A DNA stretch of 64,000 nucleotides. Source: Strongylocentrotus droebachiensis (Eukaryota; Echinodermata; Echinoidea; Camarodonta; Strongylocentrotidae). Both the position numbers and the translations under genes were made by a program. Shown one piece after another: positions 40,068 to 53,646 of this stretch (position 1 is the first letter of the stretch; each line of letters begins with the position of its first letter). The stretch spans positions 434,001-498,000 of the forward strand of contig JAVYIG010000036.1 of the NCBI GenBank assembly GCA_035222895.1, in the 5' to 3' direction. The notes beneath the pieces were generated by a model. That model was not told the DNA's origin, did not search any database, and saw nothing but the letters and a program-made list of their open reading frames with translations.

Positions 40068-41227
40068 AAGGGAATTTTAATGAAAGAGGGAGGAACTTGG
40101 TGTGCCTTCTTCCATTTTCTACTTGATTGTTACTATTGAGGTTACATTCCACATGAGAGTACTGTTCCAGTAAACCTTTCACAATCAAATAAATTAAACT
40201 TTTATCTAACCCTTTTTTTCTTCATATCCTGTATTTCAACATCTACCGTAGACAACAAATCTCGAGTAAAAACTAATAATAATGTTTCAAATATTAATCA
40301 TTTTCCATTTGACTGAATTATGAACACGGACCATGGTCTGTACTTGGCCTCGGCCGTGCACAATACAGCCGCATCAGTAAATATACAAAGCCCATTTACA
40401 CTTGCAACATGGCCTGCCCAGTCAATACAGAGCGAAACATGCATGCATGGGAGGAATGGTATCCATTCTCCGCTGCACTATTGCGGCCGTGTAACACAGC
40501 GCTAAATGAGCTTGTCACGTCTCCGCCGCCACTGAGAAGTGACAAGCACCATCCTTCTTGGCTGTCGAGCCCTGATCCGGGGATTCTTTATGAGTTTGGT
40601 GAGGGTTAATAGAGTTCAAGCATCTCCGACCTTGACACAAAGACGAGCCAAGGGGGTAAAAATCAGGTTAGACCATCAATTCGAAACAGAACCAATCCAA
40701 AAACCCTCCAACTTAAATATTGCGGTCTAAAGAAACTGGAACAGACGCCTGGTTCAAGTCTAATTTTAAACAGAATTTCGACTCTGTTACAATTTACTCC
40801 TGCTCGATCTATCGTGACGTCAAAATTTCTGTTAAATAGCAAATGTCACCCCTCCCTCCCCTTCCCCACTTACACCCTCCTCCTCACCCTACATCGTCTT
40901 GACTATCAATATATAAATGCAAATTATCATCATCATTAATACAACTTTTTGCTCGCTGTTTCATTTATAGCTACACCTTTCTGTCTAATTCTTCTTATTT
41001 ATTTTTTCTCCAAATAAATCTGGCCCTCTTTAATCGTAACTGCTCTTTCAGATGATATCATACAGCTAAATTAAAAATAGCTTTGGTCATAGCTTTGGTC
41101 GTTCAATTAAAGTTGTTGACCTTAATATTGATACTGTCTTGTACTAAAAGTGATGAATTTTACGACATTGAACTTGAGGATCATTTCACACTTTTCTATC
41201 AACTCACGGTTATCACTATACCAAAGG

Positions 41228-41249
41228 CCCCCCCCCCCCACCTTAACCA

Positions 41250-41347
<98 letters not shown>

Positions 41348-41352
41348 CCTCT
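41228..41352 (+). repeat. C run followed by a long (CT)n array
   Basis: Twelve C residues (41228-41239), then about 100 bases of CT with a few CCT, TTT and CTAT interruptions. It creates Leu/Ser-rich ORFs that are not genes. Confidence 0.95.
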
Positions 41353-44300
41353 TTCTCCATATCTGTGTCACTTCACTGCGCTTTCCACACCCCTCAGCCG
41401 ATATTAAGGTCATTGTTTCTGGCTACTGTTTTGCATCACCCGACGTGCCGAAAGGTTTAATTTACTCGTATAAGATATACTCTCGATCCAATTTTCTCAG
41501 CCAAGGTTTCCAAAATTATACTTTTCCCGTTCGCTGAATTGAATAACTCTTACTTTGTTTTATCTGGAACCGAGTTAACCACGAGTTATTTGGGAAATAA
41601 ATACGACCATATTTTCGTTTCTCTATCGGGGGATGTTGAGCTTACGATGCGAACTATTATTTAAACAGACTTATGGGTATATGGGTATAAAGAAAAGTCA
41701 ACATATTCTTGTAACTTAAGCTCTCATTTTCTTTCCCAACTTCGACTTGACTTGCATATCAAGGTTTTTGTTAAAGAAGAATTCGAGTTTTGTTCCTGAG
41801 ATTATGATTATTGTGAAAGCCTGTCTGGAAGCAGTTAGGAAAGGTTGATTATAAAGTTAATAGAAATGTGAGGTTTCAGAATCATCAAATTGATGAAAAT
41901 TCTTGCTGAAAGTCGCTTGTACTGCACACAGAAATGTGCATGTGGGACTACACTTATAATGTGGCATGAATGTTTGACCCATACTTTTCAACTAATGACA
42001 GTCATATTTAGAATATGAGGGCGTTTGAAAATCAATGCATGTCAGGGTACACTTCTATTATGACCTTCTCCGAAACTGGCATCAAAATAATGAGATAGCT
42101 CATATTATTTTTCCCCTCTACCAAAAAAAACATTCTTTCTCTTTAAATGCGCATTTGAGTGGGTGAACATGATGTATGTGGCACTCTCAGTACGTTTGCT
42201 CTATATCATTGGCATGTAATCTTCTGGCTGTGTTGGATGGAGATGAAGGCTACCTCAGGGTACGCCTCAACCAGTCTCGTCTCACATAAACACTTGATTC
42301 GATCGATCACACCCACCACTTTATTTTCAATTGGGTCTTCAGGAGACCCCCCCCCCCCTCCCCCCTCCCCCCTTCCCCCGTCCCATGTTCGTCGTCGGCC
42401 ACACACGTCTCAGGTTATCGCCCACGAGATTCATTATTTGCTTTGTTGTAATTTTAGGCGCGTTGATATTTAAAAAACACGCACATGCCTTTCCCTCTAT
42501 CTATTGTTATATTCCACTCTGTCAATCGACGTCTACAAATGATTAATATTTGTTTTGTTTCTTTTTGTTAAAGGGAGAGTCATACTCGCATATTATGTTG
42601 CCTCATATTTATAAACAAAACACTCGACTGCATTTTGAAGTCATGTTGCGTCATGCAGAGTCATTGGGCAAATAGTTGCATATAACACCATTTTGAAGAA
42701 GAGTGAACAAAGTTAACCGCCATTTTAGCTCTTCATATACATGTACATGTACGTCTCACCTTGATTTGGTGCTCTAGATATTTAAAACCCTTTGGAAACA
42801 GCGTAATGCCCTTGCTTTTTCTAAGTATATTCCATCTCTACAGTAGTCAAGCCTTCTCAAGTCGGTTTTCCACCGATTGCAAAAAGTCCACCCCCCCCCC
42901 TCCCCCTTCCCCCCTCCGGGACTTCATCGCTTTTCCTTCGTCTCGTCCCTACAGCAAACAGTCGCTCACACCCATGCTCTTCAAGTCCAATGCCTTCCCT
43001 AAGTGCCTCCACTCATGTTTAATTGACAAATATTATCAGTAACCCGATTGTTTGAGGAGCCGGGTCCAGTCATCAGACTTGAGCTTGACATGTTAAGAGT
43101 GACAGGCTTCTTGGCAATGGTGATGCAAGGGGACTGCCATGTCGCATCCATGGCGTTTGGCTCGCCAGACGATCAAGAGGGTGTGTGTGTGGGGGGGGGG
43201 GCGGTGTCTGGTGATATTTGGGACTTGCTATGAAGCGTGTTGGATTCTACCCCCCCCCCCCCCATCCCATTATTTGTTTAGCCTGATCTGAAAATCGTTA
43301 ATATTGATGATACTTTTTGTATTCATTGGGGGAGAGATGTTGATCGTATTTCGTATTGTTCACCTAATTCGGTCCGCGAACACCCTCCCCCCCCCCCCCT
43401 ACACCCCCTGCCCTACGCCCTCGTTCAAAACTGTCTTGCGACGCCCTGACTGCTAGACATGTCCCTCAAAGTCATGAAATCGAAATAAAACCATGTTGTC
43501 AGGTATCACCAGTCTATTGGGATGTTTCTTTTCAATGGAAAAAAAGCAAAATGGGCTTAATATGACCGCAAAAGCCACCAGAAATAAACAATTTAGGGGC
43601 ACTTTAAGAAAACCATTTAAACAGAAGCATAATATCCGAGAGGGCTAAATGTGGTCTATCACTCAAGTCTCTATTCAGTCAGTACTATTAGGATCTTGAC
43701 TCGTACACATCATTCGAATGAATTATTCCTTCAATATACGAGCTTCATATTCGCAAAGATAATAATATTAATTTAAAAAAACGCGGTCAAATACTCGAAA
43801 TCATATTTATGTCACTTTGTATTGTCAATTTGTATTGTCACTTCGTCAATAATCATAGAAGTGTCGAAATAACATTCGTAATTCGCAGACCGTGGCGAAC
43901 ACGAATGACTTAAAGAGTGCATAATTACACACTGCATTGCAAATGGATTAGTTATTGTTTCATATAGAATTTTCATTGACTGTCTGCTTTGAACGTTCTG
44001 TGGTAAAGACTTGCTTTAAAGGGCACATGGTCATGGTTATAGGTCATTCAGACGGCGGGCTGTTCGCCATTTTCAAAAACTCAGCTCCAACCATCTGCAA
44101 GACTCATTGACACGTTTTGCGGACACGAGCCGGCAAATGTCACGACGACCACAAAACTAATGTTCAATCATTTAGCTGTTCATGCTTTCATTATGGTGTT
44201 CAATGATGCATTGGGGTAAAGGGCTTGTTCAGGATGCCTTCAAATTACCCTCATGACAATTGGAAATTGTTGGAATAACGCCCGTGACCTATACGTACAG

Positions 44301-44450
44301 ACGTTCTTGTCACCTTTCATTTTTTTATTGTAAGTTTCTTCCTTTTTAAACACCCTGTGCTGCCAAGATTATAGCGTTCCTTGTGTTTTTGAATGATTAC
44401 TTGTCCCTTTCTCGCTTGAATTGCTCTCCTCCCTAACTGTGTCTCTCCAT

Positions 44451-44491
44451 CTCTCTCTCTCTCTCTCTCGTTCTGTCTCTCTCAATCTCGA

Positions 44492-44522
<31 letters not shown>
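44451..44522 (+). repeat. (CT)n microsatellites
   Basis: Two CT arrays separated by a short mixed segment with a CCCCCC run; pyrimidine-rich DNA continues to about 44640. Confidence 0.9.
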
Positions 44523-44528
<6 letters not shown>

Positions 44529-47500
44529 TATCTTTCTCTCTCCCATTCTTTGTTGACTTTGTCCTGTTCTCTTTCTATTTACATCTTCAAGCACTCTGTC
44601 TCTCTGACTCATCTCTCTCTCTCTTTCTTTCTATCTCTCGATAACCGTCTATCGTCAATTTATAACAGACATTATATCTATACCACCACGACATCTTATT
44701 GTATAACATTCATATCATTTACATTTCTTCATGTAATTAATGAATGTTGTAACAATAATAATCGCCCTTGCTCATTCTGTCAACCGTTTAAAACAAAACA
44801 AAAATTACATTAATTTTGCTTTTGCATTAGATTTAATCCATAAAGGCCTAGTCTGATAACTTTAATAATGAGAGTTATGGAAATGTCGAAAAAAAGTGAA
44901 AGGTTAATAACGAAGATGCATTACCTTCATGAATAAAATAACACACTACCAGACTGTGCCTGACATATGTTATCCATGTCAAACGCCACAGGCTTATCAA
45001 ACAATAACGAATCTCGAAACTCAAGAAATTGTCATTTCCCGCCACGAGGGGAGAGAACGGACAAGCCTGTACAAACTTTGGATTTACAACAGGCCCCCAG
45101 AAGGCCTAACCCTCGATAAAGATATAAAAAATAACACAATATCATTTTCCCGCCAAAAATAAACGTCTGACTCGTTCTGGACGGACCAGACGAGAGACAT
45201 GATAAAGGAAATTAGACAACAAGAAGTAGTGAATCATGGCAACGAATGATTCCATCTCTAGGCGAGTTTACCCTGAGTATCAGTGGTCATAGACTGTTCT
45301 CATATCTTCCCCTAATTGTGTGCTGAAACTGTCACTTAAAGGGGTTAACCCGTATAAAGAAAGCGAAGACATTCTAATAGACCTTTTATAAGCAGTGGCA
45401 TGTCAAGAAGCAATTTGTGCTCATACATGCCATTATAAACCGGATTATAAAGCATGATAAAAAAAATGGCGTTGTGTAACAAATGGTTTGGCGGATAGCT
45501 CCCCCTTTATCTTTATTCTACAAAATAAAATTGAAATCCCGTTTTACTCCATACCCTAAGTTAGTTGATATTCATACAAGAAAAGGAAATTTTAAAAAAA
45601 CCTAGCAATTTCTATTGAAAAAGCTTTGGCTTTGTACAAATACACTTTCAAAGAGATTAAGGGGTTAGGGGAATAAAGAACTTTACAAAGTCCGCAAGTC
45701 GACGGACGGTCGTACAAGTCTCTCCATTGCAGCAGGGTTCTTGATATCGGTAAACATCAAGATTCACAGGTAAATTTGTCCTTTCCGTAAACTTTTATCG
45801 TACAACACAGCATATTTGGTTGAAGAACACGTGGAATACATCTTGCATCATTGAAACCTGAAGGATTCCCACCTGCCTTAGCTTCCATGACCTCGCCAAA
45901 CATGAGGTTCATGACCAGAGATCGACCCAGAAAATCTTTGTTTTCCTCGAAATATGTGTCTTAAGACAGAGGGAAAAAATACACGTGTGTGGTTTTCTTT
46001 ACAGCTTGTTATGAGGCATGCATCATAAATTCTGCAGCGTCTTTGACTATTGTGTTACTGTAACATCATAGCTTAATTTAATCTTCCTTTAGTTTCATAG
46101 CTTCTAGGAATATATTGGTTAATGGAGCTTAGAGATAACTGAAGTTACAATTCGTTTGGGAGCAAATTTTCATGTGCGTACATATTACGCTGGCATTTAG
46201 ACTGTACATACGTTTTACCTGTCGATGAGATACAAATTATGAAACTTTCTAGATATAATACTGATATCTTTTACCAAGATAAGAGAAAAGGAACTTTGAA
46301 AATCGATTATAGTATCGATCTCAATGATAGCTCAATGATAGGACTGTCGTAGCGCTAAAAAGCAAATTAATATCTGTATCACAAATATACGTACGTTTGT
46401 AAAAAGTTTGTACACAAATTATGAAAAAACATCACTGTAGTTAGATCAAAATGACATTGATATTTCCCGTTGATAATACACTAATATTGAGGGAAGCAAT
46501 TTCCTCGATGAATTGCTGGAAATAGGTTAAATTTGATGTTGTTGTTCAATATGTCATATACATGTACTGTTTACTGAAGATAAGAAATTGTATTGCGCAA
46601 ATTCAACATAAAAAATAAGGAATTTATAAAGTAGGTAGAAGTAGGGTGAATATAACAAGTTTGAAAGGATAATGATTTATACCTCATCCTTATAATAGAT
46701 AGAATAGATGTTGCCTAGTCAAAATAGTCGGCTGGAGATAAGATGCTGGATATGTATGTTGGAATGCACATCAATTGCAAAATGTAGTCTCTTAAAAAGG
46801 ATAAATCCCTAATATAACTTGCTCGTGAACATAAGCAAACTATATTGTCATACTGCATTTATCACTACGGGATTAATTTTTAAAACTTGCATATCTAGCA
46901 TATCTACAATGGCATTCTTTCATTAGCCAATCTATTTCTCAAAGATATTTCATACTGCTTCATACTCGTCCATTCAACATTTTAATATAAACATATGACA
47001 TATCTCGCTTCATACACAACATTTTATATTCCTTTGTGCAGATACCTCATATTTGAGAACTACGGATGAGGGTCTCGCAAGGTCTTTCGAGGAAGGCACA
47101 TATCATTCTTGAATACATATCCCCAATTTTTAACAGAGCCACAAGTTTGTTGAGATCCCTTAGGGATACAGCAATTCTCGATGGGGGTATTCTCACATCA
47201 CACTGCCGGCCGTTCAGCCATATCTTTTCATGCTTAACCCAATATGTTTTGTAAACAAGGATGATAATAGAATTGCAATATATCGAAAGAAATAAAGAGA
47301 TTTGTATCCAATCTCCTTACTGTATCATTCATAATCGTGCCAATTTACGGGGTCAGAGCCCCAACAAATAAAGCACAAAAGTGCGAGAACTTTGAGGTTT
47401 CTGTGACAGTACAAATAGGGGGCCTCATTCTTGCGCCCATGATAGCGAGAAAAAAATGAGGAGAAAGAGATTGAAATCGGTGATAAGATTCAAAGCAAAC

Positions 47501-48103
47501 CCACAGTCATTTAGCGCTTGTTAGGTTTCTATAAAAGTACATTTGCTAAAACACGTCGAACCGGTTCCCAGTCTTTCTTTCATCATTTCTCCTTCTTTTC
47601 TACTCGATATGAAAATTCGAGATCTCTTATTCGCTACGTGCCTCGAGGGAAAACTGTCGAGTAGCAAAATAATTATTTATGAGATTCTTTCTTTGAAAAT
47701 GGAGGAGAATAATTTTGCTTTAAATCCACCCTGCGGTGAGATTTTTTGTGACAAGGCTGAGCCCAGGAAATTGCCGTCATGTAACTCTTAGCAATGCATT
47801 AATAACTCGACAGATGCATTTTTTGTTGTTTACACATATTTGTTATTTGGAATGTTTGTTATTTCATACGGGTATTATTCATGAGGGTTTTTCTCAGTAA
47901 CTAGTAAAAGGGATATTACCGAGTTCACCGAGTATTGGTTTTGTAAGATTTCATTACCAACAATTAATTTTATTATTAAATCCATCTTCAATGACACTTC
48001 GTTTTTAGATAAACAACGCGAAATTTGTTACATGTCAATAAATTATACATGATATTTTAACAATTATGCAAACTAGGTATTATTGCTATCCATTTTCTTC
48101 CCT

Positions 48104-48175
48104 TTCTCTCTCTCTCTCTCTCTCTCTCACTATTTCTCTCTCTCTCTCTCTCTCTCCTTCTTTCTCTCTCTCTCT
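48104..48175 (+). repeat. (CT)n microsatellite
   Basis: A CT array broken by ACTATTT and CCTTCTTT. The Arg/Glu-rich minus-strand ORF across it is an artefact. Confidence 0.95.
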
Positions 48176-48762
48176 TTTCTGTTCCCGTGAGCACCAATAT
48201 TGCCATTCGTAAGGTTTTGGATGCTTTTAAATGTTGATGAGACACTTCCATTTGATGACAAATTCGTCTGCTAACTCATTGCACTTTTGACACTTAGTTC
48301 CGTTTTGCAGAGATTCTAGAGTACTGTGTGATAGATTGGCAAAAAGTTCTGACACCGCAAGGGGAGGCCTCCCATCCCTTAAGATAATCCACATTCTACC
48401 ATCAGCCAATGACCCCTTCACTGTTCACTCTTCCAATCTTGAGACAACCATGGGATCAACGTTGCCCCCCCCCCCCCCCCCCGCCCTTCGTTGCACCACT
48501 CACTCCTTGATAGACTCCTACTTCAAATATCCTTTGGCGACCTTAAGTTGTGCGGCTAACCGCGCGTATTTAAGAAATCCCCCAACCTGCAACTGTGACA
48601 CGCGCTTGTCACATTTCGCGACCAGAAGTGCACTTTTGGTTAATAGAAATTGAGACAGCTATGAACTCACTGCTTGAGATGAAGACAAGAAGACTGATGC
48701 TGGCTTCACTGTCGTAATACATCCCGCATCAGCATTCATGATAATGGATGAATCAATAATAC

Positions 48763-48960
48763 TAAATTTTACGAAATGTAATAAACCAGCAGTCTCTCAC
48801 TGAGAGCTCTGGTGTGCTGATCAAGTTGATCACTCATGATCGTAATTCTGTTTCAGTACTATTTCGTAATGATTTATTAAATTTTACGAAATGTACTGAA
48901 ACAGCAAACTCTCACCGAGAGCTCTGGTGGGCCACTCAAGTGGTTCACTTTATGATTTAC
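48763..48960. repeat. 115-bp direct repeat with internal hairpins
   Basis: TAAATTTTACGAAATGTA starts at 48763 and again at 48878, and both copies carry CTCTCAC-GAGAGCTCTGGTG further on. Between them CTGTTTCAGTAC (48848) and GTACTGAAACAG (about 48893-48904) form the arms of a strong hairpin that includes TTTCGTAA and TTACGAAA. Each copy also has a small CTCTC-GAGAG stem. Confidence 0.75.
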
Positions 48961-49462
48961 AAAAGGAGTAAGTGGGTATATAATATAGCTTCATTTTTTC
49001 AACTAACAAGACTGAGGGGCCTCTAAAATTCTATACCAAAACCAGATACTGGATACCCCCATCCATGCCCCCGCCCCTCATCTTCTCATCACCTCGACCT
49101 CTCTTTCACTCCGACCCAACGAGATTCAAATATTGTCTTAGCGTCGGAGGAATGCTCGCATCACTCAGCGGATTAACAGCTTGGTGAACTTGAAAAGTAC
49201 AGGAGGGGTCCCGGCGAGATTCGGAAACCCTCTCTTGTTGGTGGTAACGGACACTGTTTTGCTTACATCTCAGATAGCATTTCGACTCGAATTGGTAGTG
49301 CCGATTCCTTGGCCAAAATGCATAGACTGTCTCCCAGACGTCTAAACAATACGACGATTGCCTTGAAAGAGACGTGTATTAATTCCAAAACACACGTTTC
49401 ATGGGATAGTCAAGAAGTTAGACTTATGACGGTTTCGAGAAATGGGCCCTTGATGGTTGAAA

Positions 49463-49518
49463 ATTTAAATACGAATCGGACGAGTCACGTGGTGTGTCAC
49501 GTGACTACGTATTCAAAT
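49463..49518. promoter_or_regulatory. Paired CACGTG E-boxes in an imperfect palindrome
   Basis: CACGTG occurs at 49486 and 49498; the second sits in the ideal ten-base palindrome GTCACGTGAC (49496-49505). The flanks ATTTAAATACG and CGTATTCAAAT form an outer inverted pair. Two closely spaced sites for bHLH-zipper factors (USF, MITF/TFE or MYC type) are seen; use as an enhancer is inference. Confidence 0.4.
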
Positions 49519-51462
49519 GTCGTTATTTAACGCTGACTTTAGCTGAGTATTGTGAATTCTTCTGTAAATGTATCTTCAAAATAATCACTTTTAGCGGATC
49601 AGCGCTTACAACCCGCATCAAACTGTGCTTGAATAATTAGTCGCGCGCCATCATCTAAATGGATGTATTGCTATGGTTTTAACCATCAACTGTATCTCAG
49701 CGCAATCATTGTGTCAATTCTTAGCTCTTTACCTAATGTTTACTAAAAGATGGCAGCACTTAAAGCATTAACATAGACTGATCTTTGATTTTAATGAGTA
49801 AAAATGATGTCTTCAAGATTCGAACGTAACATCTTTCAACTTCTATTTCCAATTTCTTTCCCAAAGATAGCAAAGTACCGGTCTGCAATGCTCCTTTCAA
49901 CAACCTTTCATCATTGTTAGCTTGTACAAAACCAATTTGCTCAGTTGATAACCGTCTCCATTTTTTCGCCACAAAATAGAGAGAAATTGAATTGATTGAA
50001 AAGAATTGAACCAACTTACCCCGGGCAATGAACGATACTGGGGTGATAACAAAAAAATGGGTTCCTTTTAGAAACTAATAGCTGTGAGAAAAGGCGATTA
50101 GGTACGCATTGAAAATGTAACTGAATATACGGACAAAAAGAACCACGGCCGTGCGGTGCTAACCCTAGCGCTATGGAAGCTGCGAAGGCTCACATAGGTG
50201 GAAAGCAAGCGCAAGGACGAATTATTAGAGGGAGTTTTTGTGATCTTAGAATAAAATAAAACTTTGAAGAGAAATGGAAGAGAAAGAACTGAAGGTTGAG
50301 ATAATGAAGAAAAGTGAGATGTGTATCAAATGTAGAAAAGAATAGATATAAGAAGAGAGAACTTTTTCAACAAGTGAGATACTAAATAGAGAGAGAGGAC
50401 AAGAGAAATATGCCAAATGGCAAAATGAAGTAAACACTCATTTGCTATGCAAAATACTGCATCATCTTTTACACCGCAATGGAGAAGAGTACTTAAACAA
50501 ATGTGTTGCACGTAGTTTGATTTATTCCTAGGCTTTTAATATAAGTTAATGAGATGGATAGCTAAACAAGATGTAAAGTTAAACCCTCCTCAAATTCGAA
50601 CATTTTGTCGGGAGGAAAGGGTTGCGTAATTTTCTTCTTTTTTTGCGGGACAGGAGTCCTTTTTTTCATAAATTGCTTATAAATTTCATAATGTACAAAT
50701 TTGACATGAAATACTGCCATCGCACCGGATCCCCATTGACTATCTCTTCTATAGTGTACATCCCTGACCGACCACCCCCCCCCCCCAAAACAAATAAAAA
50801 TCCCTCATACAAAAACGCACACAATTATAATATTCGTGCGGAGACCTGTAGACGACCCCTGAAGGGAGTTTTTTTTTCATACCACTATTTAGGCTAAACC
50901 AGAGCTGGAGGGGTGTTCTTTAGCCCCTATCCACCACCACGATTCTCATAGCCCGGGAGCGGGGGGGGGGGGGTTGTGGGCTAGGCAAAATGACATGTCC
51001 GAGAATATCCAAAACACAGACAGAGCACCTCGAGACCCTCTAAAATGTGGTCGTTAGAGCCATCGCTACATTGTACTTATTTAAAGTCCCCTTTCGAAAA
51101 CGGTCTCTCTATTTTTCTTTCTTTCTTTCCTTTTTCTTGTTAAAGTGTCTGTCTTTGCACCAATAGCCCGCGCCCGAGGGTGAAGCGATTAAACACCTTT
51201 GGAATGTTTTCTTTTCTCGCCATCTACCGTCAATTCTTTTGTTGAATTTTAAACATCAACTTTTTTCCACAAAAATATATTTTTGCTTCTTATAAAATGT
51301 TATCAAAGGTCGCTATTCATCCTACCTGGATAGATGCACTGTGTATGAATTCTGATACGCATTTAATTTGTCCTTCATCATTGTTGTATCGAAAAGACCA
51401 GCCACACATTAAAAAAAACGAACGTAGAATATCTTTATATACATTTCTTTCTTTCTTTTTTT

Positions 51463-51482
51463 CTCTCTCTCTTTCTCTCTCA
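51463..51482 (+). repeat. (CT)n microsatellite, short
   Basis: A short CT array within a T/C-rich stretch. Confidence 0.85.
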
Positions 51483-53496
51483 CCGTCTCTCTTTCTTTGT
51501 CCCTCTCATTTTCCTTTTATATCTGTCATAACAATTTCTCTATCTCCATTAGGGACTATCTATGTTTAGACTTTTTAGAGACCTTTAACATGCAAGTAAT
51601 CTCTGACATTTTCTGGAAATCGATGAAGGAATTAATAAAATGTATGTCTGGTAATTGAATTTGATTTCATAGGCCTAGATGCTAATGTTATACATTCTGT
51701 TTGATGGGTGTTTATAGTCTTATTTTGACTGTATGAAATATGAAAAAGAGTGAAAATATTAAATCTTACCGAGATATATTGTTTCTAATCAGTTAGTGAT
51801 GTTTCTCCTTGTTCACAATTATGCTTTAAATGTAGCCTTTTTTTCACATGTCATTCCGGGGTTATTAACCGAAAATTATTTAAATAAACGTTTTCATCAA
51901 ATAATTAATTTGTTCGCATTTTAACCTTGTGTATATTCATATATTTTACAGCTTAACTCATCAAACATATTTATAAAAACATGTTGCTTGTTTAATATCA
52001 ATAACGTGTTAATAAAATGTCTATGCTACAGTTTGCCACTTGATATTAAGAAAAAGCAGAATACTCAAATGTAGCTTTGCAATTTCGTTTACAAGCTATT
52101 GCTACTTCACTATGCTATTTACTCTGGAAAAATCGTTTATATCACTCACTCATTCTTGTAAAATTTCACGCAATTCTTTGTTATTTATTATATGTATTGT
52201 TCGCACCGCTTTCAAAAGAATAAAGGGACATTTCCATCTGCCATGTAGGTCAACAAAGGACTTTTTTTATAAGGGAGCAGATTTTATGATGAACCTAGGC
52301 AGTTGTAATATTCATTACAAACTTATTTTGGAGATAATGATTACACTGAATCAGATTAAAATGAACTTTGTTTGACCATGGCATTTGGCAAATGTATCCC
52401 TTTAAAATATTAAATTATTGTATTTTCACGTGCTTCACACGGCTCTCTTTCACGCTTAAAGCTATCTCCGATGCACCCGAAGACTTGACAACTTTCCCGA
52501 GTCTGCTCTCTGATGCCTCGCAAGGTGACGATCTGCCCCCCTCCACCAACTGATTAGTCCCAATCTTCCATCCCTTGACATGGAGTTTCGGTGTCCCCGT
52601 CCCCCTTTAGAGATTCCTCAGTTGGTTCCATTACCCCCTCACCGGTTTTATCTTAATGTCGTCGTCGTGTTTTCTTGTCTGCACAGGTGTAAAATGTTAT
52701 TAGATTTTAGGATGTTTGAGGATGAACATGTGGGATGAGCATGAATAAGTGTTGTTCTCGTCGATGTATACCATTTTGCACAGCAGTTCTACTGGCATGA
52801 TGTCGTTAAATTTGTACTGCTTGATATGTAACATTTGTTCAAAGATAACGTTTCATTTGTTCATGTTACATATTTTCTACTTCTATAATCTCTTTCTCTA
52901 CAACCTAACTTGCATGGAGTTTTGTGTGTGTGTGTGTCTTTTATTTTCTCCGTGTATTGACCTTTATTCATGTACCATTAATCTAACCCTTCCCCATTCA
53001 CTCCAACACCTTGAACAACCGAATCAGATTTGACATTTTAAACTAACTTTATATTGCATCATTGTTCCATGTCGTTATTCTATCTCACAGTTTAATCTTT
53101 TTCCAGCACGACAAAGTCTAAAGTGTTTTTTATTGGTTTAATTTGTATTTCGTCAGACATTATAAAATTGTCATCATGTATGCAAATGATTTAAATGCAG
53201 TGAGTTGTAATAATTGGTATCCGTATCTTTATTGTTTGTCAGCATCCTTTGTCCACATTGTTCTCTGATTCAATCATTACTAGTCGTTTGTGTAATCGTA
53301 GCATGGTGTGTGAAAGTATTACATTTAATTATCAATAATGCACGGATGATTTAAATATAAATGCAAGACGCAGTCCACCCTCTTTTTGTCGATTTGGAAT
53401 CTTGATTTTGAATATCAAATCAATTTTCCTTGCAGGCACAACATGAATATCATTGATCTATTAATAACACTTCAATTTATCTCCTACCCCCAACAG

Positions 53497-53646
53497 CTTG
53501 TGACTGCCACCCCATCGGGTCCCTGGGAAGCATCTGCAACCAGACCACCGGCCAGTGTCCTTGCAAGGATGGCGTGACCGGTCTGACGTGCAACAGGTGT
53601 TCGTTGGGTTACCAGCAGAGCCGCTCTCCCGTTGCACCGTGTATAA
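53497..53646 (+). CDS. Netrin, exon encoding laminin-type EGF module 3 (LE3)
   Basis: This is the continuation of the netrin reading frame. The acceptor CCAACAG and donor ATAA|GTGAGT bound 150 bases: two bases, 49 codons and one base. The product begins A-C-D-C-H-P, contains [16 protein letters not shown] and ends [13 protein letters not shown]. This is the hallmark sequence of the third LE module of netrins, the module that in family members takes part in receptor binding. Eight cysteines are present in laminin-EGF spacing. One N-glycosylation sequon (N-Q-T) lies in the first half. The final base A joins AA of the next exon to give lysine, the residue that follows C-I in vertebrate netrin-1. 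The exon is more GC-rich than the flanking intron, as expected for coding sequence. An overlapping 123-codon minus-strand ORF (53484-53855) is antisense coincidence. Confidence 0.97.

Larger units (their letters stand above)
39614..53496 (+). other. Netrin intron between LE2 and LE3 exons (13,883 bp)
   Basis: The donor is GTGAGA and the acceptor CCCCCAACAG, with a pyrimidine-rich run before it. The intron splits a GCT alanine codon after its first base. It holds long CT arrays near 40.0, 41.3, 44.5, 48.1 and 51.5 kb, C runs at 41.2, 42.3, 42.9, 43.25, 43.4, 48.5 and 50.8 kb, G runs at 43.2 and 51.0 kb, a moderately GA-rich stretch at 50.25-50.42 kb, the duplicated hairpin unit at 48.8 kb and the paired E-boxes at 49.5 kb. 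No nested gene was recognised. The ORFs in it are short, without recognisable motifs, or made of CT repeats. Confidence 0.93.
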
